A DNA stretch of 17,685 bases from CAZHOV01 sp964534315 (lineage in GTDB: Bacteria; Bacteroidota; Bacteroidia; Chitinophagales; Saprospiraceae). Position 1 is the first letter of the stretch. Every line of letters begins with the position of its first letter. Below are positions 8,323-14,357 of the stretch, piece by piece. The stretch spans positions 1-17,685 of the forward strand of contig CAZHOV010000115.1 in assembly GCA_964534315.1 (NCBI GenBank), in the 5' to 3' direction. The notes beneath the pieces are model-generated. The model was given only the letters and a program-made list of their open reading frames with translations. It had not been told where the DNA came from and did not search any database. The translations under genes were made by a program, and so were the position numbers.

Positions 8323-9792
8323 TTTTGAAAAGTTTTTGATTAAGTTGAGTTGTTTTAAGGAGTGAATCAAAGCCAAATATTTGAAAACAGCATCTTTAGC
8401 GGCAAAGTCAAAATCGTTGAAATGACTATAAATATTGGAGTAACTTTTATACCGTTGATACCAGTGACACAGGATGAGTTCTGTAAAATTTTGATAAATT
8501 CGGTCAATTTCAATCTTTCTGTTCTCTAGAATGGAGCCGAAAAAAAGTAGGCTTTTATTTTGATTTTGGTTTTCTTTTCTAGCAGGGATAATCTTAAAAA
8601 CCAAATAGAAGTTAAAAACATATTGATCTCCTAGCCAAGGGGAGAAAAGTTCTCCTGATTTTGCTAGAGTTCGAAGTACATTGTTAAAATGGAAATTGCT
8701 TACATCCTTAATCAGATTACTTGCTTTAAAATAATTCCCGTCACTATCTATTGCTAAGAAATTCAACCAGTAGGATTCCTCTAATGATTTTTTACTGAAA
8801 TATGCATCGAGCTCTTTAAGTTGTTTATAATCAAAAAGTAGTTCTGATTGAGTTAATATAAATTTTAAGCGTTCTCTAGTTATTTTTTCTGAATTAAAAA
8901 ATTGTGGAATTACTAAATGCCTAATCCCAGCGATTGTAAGGACCAAATTTTCCAAAAGGTAATCAGACCCCCTGTTTAAAAAGGATAAAGTATTTTCAGA
9001 AATCTGATAATTTTGGATGAAGTTTTTTTCGGAAAAATTAGATGCAAAGTTTTTTGTCTCTTGAACAAACAACTTATTAATATTATATCTAGTTAAAGCC
9101 TTCATTTCTTTGATTTCCAAGCTTATATCACCAGTTACATAACATAGTCCTTTTTTATTGGATTGAGGACTTTTTGAATTTATAAACTTCCTTTTTATGA
9201 ATCCCTTATACCCATCAAAATTCTGTAGAGGCTTATTTTCAATACCTAACTTCTTGTAAATAATAGAAGGATATACCAAAGCTAATCTTTCGTTGGCAGA
9301 GAGCTCAAGGCTTTGCTTTATATTGTTTGAATTGATTTTATCACTTGAATCAGAGAGTATGTCTTGAAACTTACTTTTTAAACTAAATACCTTTTCCAAG
9401 ATTTCAAAAAATATTTCATCTTCAAAATCAATACCTTCCATTGATTCCAATAATTCCCCTTTTCGATTTTCTTTTCCGATCTCCCCAAAAAGTGCTTTAA
9501 AAAGATTATAAATTTTATCGCTTTCTACACATAAATATGGAGATTTCATTCTTCGTCCCAGGGTTTTTAAATACACCAATTCCTTTAACGCCTCAAATGA
9601 ATCATCAAGCTCTGCAAGATTATCTTTTTCAATAATGACTTCTGAATTGTCGAGGTCGAAAACAATGGTCAGTTTAAGTAAGGTAAGATCTTTTCCCTTT
9701 TTATTGGCCTTTAACTTTCTTTCTATTATATCCTTCCAAGGGTCCCTACCTACACTTATTTCTTTTCCTATTTTATAAATGGTATCTATCAT
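7918..9792 (-). CDS. cas8b: Cascade large subunit Cas8b (Csh1/TM1802 family)
   Basis: Cas8b is the large Cascade subunit, expected to recognise the PAM and recruit Cas3. The 624-aa protein is assigned by its place as the first gene before Csh2-like cas7 and cas5, its size, and Csh1-like patches such as CYVTGDISLE (from C217) and TIAGIRHLVIPQFF (about 286-299). The family is fast evolving, so primary motifs are weak. At the positions where many Csh1 proteins have two CxxC zinc-binding pairs, this one has C217-Y-V-T and S265-E-N-T, so zinc binding is probably lost. The C-terminal 110-130 residues, containing TPSQQALFYLGRALSQIAYEQ, are helical and resemble the small-subunit region that other I-B systems also translate separately. 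The start at 9792 leaves a 69-nt gap to the WYL gene. Confidence 0.88.
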   Translation of the reverse strand: MIDTIYKIGKEISVGRDPWKDIIERKLKANKKGKDLTLLKLTIVFDLDNSEVIIEKDNLAELDDSFEALKELVYLKTLGRRMKSPYLCVESDKIYNLFKALFGEIGKENRKGELLESMEGIDFEDEIFFEILEKVFSLKSKFQDILSDSSDKINSNNIKQSLELSANERLALVYPSIIYKKLGIENKPLQNFDGYKGFIKRKFINSKSPQSNKKGLCYVTGDISLEIKEMKALTRYNINKLFVQETKNFASNFSEKNFIQNYQISENTLSFLNRGSDYLLENLVLTIAGIRHLVIPQFFNSEKITRERLKFILTQSELLFDYKQLKELDAYFSKKSLEESYWLNFLAIDSDGNYFKASNLIKDVSNFHFNNVLRTLAKSGELFSPWLGDQYVFNFYLVFKIIPARKENQNQNKSLLFFGSILENRKIEIDRIYQNFTELILCHWYQRYKSYSNIYSHFNDFDFAAKDAVFKYLALIHSLKQLNLIKNFSKMEDMTITSESISKELESFFSAMDYTPSQQALFYLGRALSQIAYEQGKKGNKKTVLNKLNYNGMDKRSIYRLSTDLFEKGKQYDFVDKIQWNLGEFNQRFDFNNWNMNPQEALFFLLTGYTFRIKSNVEPISETN

Positions 9793-9861
9793 ATAAAGTG
9801 ATTTTTACATTTTTTCCCATTATCAATCAATTTTTACAAAAATAAACAACTCTATTCCCAC
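9793..9861 (-). promoter_or_regulatory. cas operon promoter region with candidate operator
   Basis: The 69 nt between the WYL gene and cas8b hold a minus-strand TATTTTTG (9844-9837), an exact match to the Bacteroidota TAnnTTTG -7 element. A TTG (9870-9868) lies 23 nt upstream, slightly far for a -33 element. Overlapping the -7 element is the inverted repeat ATTTTT-AC-AAAAAT (9830-9843). A second copy of the 9-mer ATTTTTACA occurs 29 nt away (9801-9809), just before the cas8b start. The palindrome plus half-site could be where a regulator, for example the adjacent WYL protein, binds. A transcript from the WYL promoter could equally read through. Confidence 0.4.
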
Positions 9862-10761
9862 TCAGCGCAACTGGCCAAATTGAGCGATTCGTTCTTTCAA
9901 ATATTGTTTAAAAGATGCAGGTGCTATCACTTCTATTTCTCCCGGAATGCCTAATACAAAACGACCAATACCCTTCCAGTTCCGAACCATGCCTTCGAAA
10001 TAGACTTCTTTTCCTTTACGGCTAATATATTGCCTGCTTAGCGGGAATTCTTCTACCAACAAATGATGAGCAGTAGCGCTCAGTTTTAACCTGACCGTCA
10101 TCCATTCGGTACCAGTTAATCCGAAAAGATCCATAGGAGAAGATGCCCTACCCGGGGTGATTTTTTGATCCAATAAATCAATATCCGATATTCGGTCCAA
10201 TTTAAATTGTCGCTGATCCTTTTTGTCTAAATCCCAGGCGATCAGGTACCTAAAATCCTGAGTGAGTTCCAAAGGCTCTACTCTTCGATCACTTACCGTC
10301 AAACTAGTTAAAGACCGATACCCCTTGATCTTTAAACAATATTCTCCCTCTATAGCAGTCCTGATAAGCTGAATGATCCTGTTCTTATGCATCACAGGCA
10401 AGACATCTGCCAGTGGAATTAGTGACTGATTGCGATCTAGTTTCTGTAATAAACGTTGGGCTAATTGAATTTGAGGTGAGTTGAAAGGAACTTGCTGAAG
10501 TTGCTCTTGTAAAAAAAGTAATTCATCGGCGGAAAGTAAATTTTTACCGGATTTTGGGAATTGAAATTGAATAAACCAGCGATGCTTTTCATCTGAATCT
10601 ACCGGATACCCTAGTGATTCTATTAATTTTATATCTCTATAAAAAGTAGACTTATCAGATTGTAGAATACTGATGAGTTGCTTGGCAGTGCGAGGAGGCG
10701 GTGTGTTCAAATACCGGATTAAAGAAAATACCCGGTAAAGTCTGTGTCTTTGCTCTTGCAT
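9862..10761 (-). CDS. WYL-domain transcriptional regulator (HTH-WYL-WCX)
   Basis: WYL proteins are DNA-binding regulators whose WYL domain is thought to sense nucleic acid or nucleotide ligands; several are linked with CRISPR-Cas and other defence loci. The 299-aa protein has an N-terminal winged helix (about 1-65, with SDKSTFYRDIKLIESLGYPV typical of the HTH_11/DeoR-like type), a WYL domain (about 135-205, with YRS, RRVEPLEL and FRYLIAWD) and a C-terminal WCX-like region (about 215-299). It lies 69 nt upstream of cas8b on the same strand, so control of the cas operon is a reasonable inference but is not shown. Length and domain order are normal. It could instead be a neighbour with an unrelated target. 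Confidence 0.88.
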   Translation of the reverse strand: MQEQRHRLYRVFSLIRYLNTPPPRTAKQLISILQSDKSTFYRDIKLIESLGYPVDSDEKHRWFIQFQFPKSGKNLLSADELLFLQEQLQQVPFNSPQIQLAQRLLQKLDRNQSLIPLADVLPVMHKNRIIQLIRTAIEGEYCLKIKGYRSLTSLTVSDRRVEPLELTQDFRYLIAWDLDKKDQRQFKLDRISDIDLLDQKITPGRASSPMDLFGLTGTEWMTVRLKLSATAHHLLVEEFPLSRQYISRKGKEVYFEGMVRNWKGIGRFVLGIPGEIEVIAPASFKQYLKERIAQFGQLR

Positions 10762-10789
10762 GTGGGGGTGAAAATCATTTTAGTTTAGT

Positions 10790-10802
10790 CAATTATACAA
10801 AA
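10790..10802 (-). promoter_or_regulatory. Candidate promoter element of the WYL gene
   Basis: The minus strand reads TTTTGTATAATTG, whose last eight bases (TATAATTG) differ by one base from the TAnnTTTG -7 element. It lies 28 nt before the ATG at 10761. The identical 13-mer precedes the arginase gene, supporting a promoter role. No good -33 element was found at the usual distance. Confidence 0.35.
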
Positions 10803-10998
10803 AAATCCTGATAGTTTATGAATGAATTCAATCTACTCCCAGATGATTTTATCTGTTTTCATTAGCCTTCAGACCGATTTAAGCCATGCATCGGGCAGAG
10901 TCCACTCTGGTCCTCCTGTCCATCCAAACAATAATTTAAGTCAGCTGACAACAGCTCCACTCTAATTGTTCATTGTCATTGTAAATTCCCCGCCCAAA
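10803..10998. other. Intergenic region between the WYL gene and the lipoprotein gene
   Basis: The roughly 300-nt divergent interval (10762-11062) contains no credible gene. Apart from the promoter element at 10790-10802, the octamer-like stretch at 10902-10925 and the palindrome at 10999-11015, nothing recognisable was seen. Confidence 0.6.
10902..10925 (+). repeat. Short pyrimidine-rich octamer repeat, copy 1
   Basis: Three octamers, CCACTCTG, GTCCTCCT and GTCCATCC, follow one another. The 16-mer TCTGGTCCTCCTGTCC (10906-10921) recurs exactly at 14074-14089, on the other side of the lipoprotein-receptor pair, and both copies are followed shortly by ATCCAAA. This suggests a dispersed intergenic repeat. 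Confidence 0.55.
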
Positions 10999-11015
10999 TT
11001 GCAACAATGTTGCAA
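10999..11015 (+). promoter_or_regulatory. Palindromic operator, Fur/Zur-family type
   Basis: TTGCAACA-A-TGTTGCAA is a perfect inverted repeat with 8-bp arms and a single central base, 47 nt before the lipoprotein ATG. A -7-like TATATTTA (11025-11032) follows, so a bound repressor would block initiation. The 8-1-8 geometry fits metal-responsive Fur-family dimers such as Zur, and the downstream receptor is ZnuD-like. The identity of the regulator is inference; no such gene is in the window. Confidence 0.6.
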
Positions 11016-11062
11016 AAAGTTAGTTATATTTACAAAATTGTTTCATTTAAATCTATTTTCTG

Positions 11063-11635
11063 ATGAAAAAAAACTATCTATTACTTTTAGGCTTGGCACT
11101 GATGATGTCCTTCGTATTTGTCGCTTGTGAAGACGACGAACCAGAGGATCCGGAAATCCCAAATGAAGAAGAGGCGATCACCACCCTAACCTACACGCTT
11201 ACTCCTGATGATGGCGGAATGCCTGTTGTTTTAAGCTTTGTAGATCTTGACGGTGACGGAGGTAATGATCCTGTAGTGACCGGAGGAACACTGGATACCA
11301 ATGCGACTTATGTTGGGGCGATCGTCCTGCTTAATGATCTGGAAACACCTCCGGAAAATATTACAGAAGAAGTAGAGGAAGAAGATGATGAACACCAATT
11401 CTTTTTCACCACAACGGTCAATGGGTTGGATATCGATTATGCGGATACTGATGGGAATGGTAATCCGCTAGGCTTAGCTACAACAATTACCACAAAAGCT
11501 GCTGGTTCTGGAACAATTACCGTAATTTTGCGCCATGAACCGGATAAAGCTGCCGCTGGCGTCTCCGAAGGCGATATCGCTAACGCCGGCGGTGAAACCG
11601 ATATTGAAGTTACTTTTGATGTGGACGTTCAATAA
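11063..11635 (+). CDS. Acidic surface-type lipoprotein, partner of the downstream receptor
   Basis: The 190-aa protein has a lipoprotein signal: MKKNY, a hydrophobic stretch to about residue 20, then FVAC with the lipidated cysteine at C22. It is followed at once by EDDEPEDPE. A run of acidic residues right after the cysteine is the lipoprotein export signal that sends Bacteroidota lipoproteins to the cell surface. The mature part is strongly acidic, probably beta-rich (TTLTYTLTPDDGG, VVLSFVDLDGDGG, GSGTITVILRHEP), with a charged loop EEVEEEDDEHQ near residue 110. Its stop codon lies inside the start of the TonB-dependent receptor gene (17-nt overlap), so the two are co-transcribed and probably act together in capture of a substrate, possibly a metal. 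I do not recognise a characterised family. The start is supported by the signal peptide. Confidence 0.85.
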   Translation: MKKNYLLLLGLALMMSFVFVACEDDEPEDPEIPNEEEAITTLTYTLTPDDGGMPVVLSFVDLDGDGGNDPVVTGGTLDTNATYVGAIVLLNDLETPPENITEEVEEEDDEHQFFFTTTVNGLDIDYADTDGNGNPLGLATTITTKAAGSGTITVILRHEPDKAAAGVSEGDIANAGGETDIEVTFDVDVQ

Positions 11636-13934
11636 AATCATCACCTTTTTTACTATTCTATGCATTCCCATGCTCGCAAATGCCCAGGAATGCGAATTGT
11701 CGCTCTCTGGCGTCATTAAAGATGCGAGTACGGGAATGCCGATAGATTATGCCAATATCTATCTAAAAGAAATGAGGGTCGGCACTGTCTCTGATAGTGC
11801 CGGCTTTTTTCAACTCCAAAATATCTGTCCGGGACACTACCACCTGGCAATCAGCCACGTGGGCTGCGAAGGTCGCGAATTATTCCTGGATATCTATCGC
11901 GATACAGTAGTGAGTCTCCAAATGGATCACAATAGCCAACTCCTCGATGAAGTTGCTATTACCGGAGAAACGGTCAAAACCACGACCCAGGAACTGCAAT
12001 CGCTCAACGAAAAGACCATCTCCGAAAATGTGAACCAGAACCTGGCCAATATGCTGGAAAACGTTTTAGGCGTTACGACCCTTAAAAATGGCAATACCAT
12101 TGCAAAGCCGGTCGTTCACGGCCTCTATGGCAACCGGCTCATCATTCTAAATAATGGTGTTTCGCAAAGCGGACAACAATGGGGCGTAGATCATAGCCCC
12201 GAGATCGACCCGCTGATCGCTAACCGGATCACCGTCATCAAAGGAGTGGGCGCCCTGGAATATCAAGGAAATTCGCTGGGGAGTGTTATCCTGGTCGAAC
12301 CGAAATCCATTGGCGAAGAACCCCACCTGCACGGCAAAGCTCGTTACTTTTTTGAAAGTAATGGGTTGGGCAATGGCCTCAACCTACAACTGCAACAAAA
12401 CAATCCATTTGTCGCCTGGCGCTTGGTCGGTACGTTGAAAAAAAGTGGAGATACTCGCACGGCGGATTATTTTCTGAATAATACCGGTAGAGAAGAAGCC
12501 AATATCGCCCTTCAATTGGAAAAATCTATTTCGCCAAAGTGGAAGGCAGACCTTTACGCAAGCTCTTTTAATACTAACCTCGGCGTACTCCGAGGCTCCC
12601 ACATCGGTAATCTGACTGACCTGGAAGCTTCGCTGACCCGCGAGGAACCCTTTTTTACGGAAGAAAATTTCTCCTACGATATTGAAGCTCCCTTCCAAAA
12701 GGTCAATCACCATCTATTGAAGTTACACTCCAAATATTCAATCAATGATAATCATTGGCTGGACGTTACCTATGCTGGCCAGCTCAACCTGAGAAAGGAG
12801 TTTGATGTGCGCCGTAGCGGAAGATCAGATATACCGGCGTTGAGCCTTCGGCAACTTTCACACTTTGTTGAAGGAAAATATCAAGGGTATTTTCGCAACA
12901 ACTGGCGACTGAAAACAGGTATTCAGGTCAATAGGGTAGATAATGAGAATATTCCGGAGACGGGGATTTTACCCTTAATTCCGGATTATATTTCTTACGA
13001 GCTTGGCGGGTTTGCTTTGCTTTCCAAGCAATTCAACAAATTGTCTTTCGAGCTGGGGGGGCGCTATGATTATGAGGATCAGCGTGTGGCAGCTATCGCG
13101 CTTACGGGCCCGAGGCGAATTATCCGGTACAATAATCAATTCCAAAATTACAGTGCCACGGGCGGCGTCACTTACGCTAACTCCGACGATTTGGAATTTG
13201 CCTTCAATATCGGTTATGCCTCCAGAAACCCAGAAGTTAACGAGCTGTACAGCAATGGACTGCATCAGGGGGTGAGTGGAATTGAGGCAGGTGATCCGGA
13301 CCTCATGCAAGAAAATTCTTTGAAAGCAACCTTTTCCGTAAAGGGAGATGTCAATAATAAGTTCTTTTTTGATGCCTTGTTTTATTACCAGGCGATAGAG
13401 GATTTCATTTACCTGAATCCGCAAGATGAGATACGGCTGACGATTCGCGGTGCTTTTCCTGTATTCAAATACGAGCAGACGGATGCGGAGATTGTCGGAT
13501 TGGATCTGGCCGCCACCTACCGGTTTACAGATCGGTTTAATGCAGTCATCAAGTATAGTTTCATTCAAGGTACCGATCGGGGTAACGACTTACCACTGAT
13601 CAATATGCCTTCCAATAATTTATTGGGCAGCCTCAATTATCAGCTACCCCAATTGGGTAAGTTGGAGAATATCGAGCTGCAGCTCAATAATCGCTTTGTT
13701 TTCGAGCAAACGAATTTATTGGCTTTCCAGGATTTTACCGATGCTCCGGACGCCTACAACCTTGTGGGCTTAAAAATAGGTGCCGAGCAGCAACTAGCTA
13801 AATTGCGCTTCAATTACCACATCCGTGTCGAAAATCTACTCAATGTCTCCTACCGCGACTATCTCAACCGATGGCGCTATTTTGCCGATGATATAGGGAT
13901 TAATTTGATTGTAGGGGTAGGAGTCGGATTTTGA
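11619..13934 (+). CDS. TonB-dependent outer-membrane receptor, ZnuD-like plug
   Basis: This is a 22-stranded-barrel type outer-membrane transporter driven by TonB. The start at 11619 is chosen because it gives a good signal peptide, MWTFNKIITFFTILCIPMLANA before QE (cleavage about 22/23), and a 771-aa protein; an earlier in-frame ATG at 11535 would bury that signal. A carboxypeptidase-regulatory-like domain follows (about 27-105, LSGVIKDASTGMPIDYANIYL), typical of Bacteroidota receptors. Then come the plug (about 115-225, with HGLYGNRLIILNNGV and GQQWGVDHSPEID) and the barrel, ending in a C-terminal phenylalanine. The DH...ID plug segment resembles zinc receptors of the ZnuD type. With the Zur-like palindrome upstream this points to metal uptake, but the substrate is inferred. 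The first 17 nt overlap the lipoprotein gene. Confidence 0.9.
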   Translation: MWTFNKIITFFTILCIPMLANAQECELSLSGVIKDASTGMPIDYANIYLKEMRVGTVSDSAGFFQLQNICPGHYHLAISHVGCEGRELFLDIYRDTVVSLQMDHNSQLLDEVAITGETVKTTTQELQSLNEKTISENVNQNLANMLENVLGVTTLKNGNTIAKPVVHGLYGNRLIILNNGVSQSGQQWGVDHSPEIDPLIANRITVIKGVGALEYQGNSLGSVILVEPKSIGEEPHLHGKARYFFESNGLGNGLNLQLQQNNPFVAWRLVGTLKKSGDTRTADYFLNNTGREEANIALQLEKSISPKWKADLYASSFNTNLGVLRGSHIGNLTDLEASLTREEPFFTEENFSYDIEAPFQKVNHHLLKLHSKYSINDNHWLDVTYAGQLNLRKEFDVRRSGRSDIPALSLRQLSHFVEGKYQGYFRNNWRLKTGIQVNRVDNENIPETGILPLIPDYISYELGGFALLSKQFNKLSFELGGRYDYEDQRVAAIALTGPRRIIRYNNQFQNYSATGGVTYANSDDLEFAFNIGYASRNPEVNELYSNGLHQGVSGIEAGDPDLMQENSLKATFSVKGDVNNKFFFDALFYYQAIEDFIYLNPQDEIRLTIRGAFPVFKYEQTDAEIVGLDLAATYRFTDRFNAVIKYSFIQGTDRGNDLPLINMPSNNLLGSLNYQLPQLGKLENIELQLNNRFVFEQTNLLAFQDFTDAPDAYNLVGLKIGAEQQLAKLRFNYHIRVENLLNVSYRDYLNRWRYFADDIGINLIVGVGVGF

Positions 13935-13940
13935 TTTTCC

Positions 13941-14036
13941 AGGTGTCAAGGTATCCGGGTATCAGGGTATCCGGGTATCAAGGTATCAAGGTGTCGAGGT
14001 ATCAGGGTATCCGGGTTTCTAGGTGTCCAGGTATAG
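13941..14036 (+). repeat. Tandem octamer array, 12 units of RGGTRTCN
   Basis: Starting 6 nt after the receptor stop codon, twelve 8-nt units follow without a break: variants of AGGTATCA, GGGTATCC and AGGTGTCC, with the last units decayed (GGGTTTCT, AGGTATAG). The alternation of A/G at position 1, A/G at position 5 and C/A at position 8 shows that units have diverged after duplication. An 8-nt period cannot keep a reading frame, so this is not coding. Confidence 0.9.
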
Positions 14037-14053
14037 CGGAGTAGGTTTCTGGG

Positions 14054-14093
14054 GTTCTCCCGTCCTCCGTTCTTCTGGTCCTCCTGTCCTCCT
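14054..14093 (+). repeat. Pyrimidine-rich octamer array, 5 units, copy 2 of the dispersed repeat
   Basis: GTTCTCCC, GTCCTCCG, TTCTTCTG, GTCCTCCT and GTCCTCCT follow in 8-nt steps, 17 nt after the end of the purine-rich octamer array and offset from its phase by one base. The 16-mer at 14074-14089 is identical to 10906-10921. Array units on opposite strands share little sequence (GGTATCC against GTCCTCC), so the two arrays are listed apart. Confidence 0.7.
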
Positions 14094-14357
14094 ATCCAAA
14101 ACTTTCACAAAACTTTAATACTTTGAAATATTAAAAATGAAAAGTTGATACGTAAGGAATAGCAAGGTTTTGCTGGGGATGCGATTTGTAGTGCGTGCTT
14201 CTTTCATGATAGGATTACTACCGAAATCTAAATAGGACTGTTTTTTTTGAAAAAAAATTATTAATTTGGATATCCTTTTGTGTTTTAGAATAATATTTCA
14301 CCAATTCTACTGTCATCCAAGCTTTTAATTTCTTGTTCACCGAAAAAACAGCGTGTC
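14094..14357. other. Intergenic region upstream of the RecD2-like gene
   Basis: No gene is seen in these 264 nt. They contain a weak AT-only hairpin (TTTAATA 14114-14120 with TATTAAA 14129-14135). There is also an A/T tract T8-G-A8 (14241-14257) that would bend DNA and could act as an upstream promoter element. TTTG occurs at 14265-14268, but no convincing -7 element follows at the right distance. Confidence 0.5.

Noticed and set aside
1..10761. Insertion sequence or transposon ends around the CRISPR-Cas locus
   Set aside because: No transposase, terminal inverted repeat or target duplication was seen, so recent transfer as a mobile unit cannot be supported from this window.
11535..11618. 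An earlier in-frame ATG for the TonB-dependent receptor
   Set aside because: It would add 28 residues overlapping the lipoprotein gene and place the signal peptide inside the protein.
11474..11716. An 80-codon antisense frame over the lipoprotein-receptor junction
   Set aside because: It lies opposite two supported genes and shows no motif or start signal.
12975..13568. A 197-codon antisense open frame under the receptor gene
   Set aside because: It is opposite a clear receptor barrel frame, has no recognisable motif and no neighbours on its strand.
14114..14135. An AT-only hairpin as terminator of the receptor gene
   Set aside because: The 7-bp A/T stem is weak, has no T-run after it on the plus strand and lies 180 nt from the stop codon.
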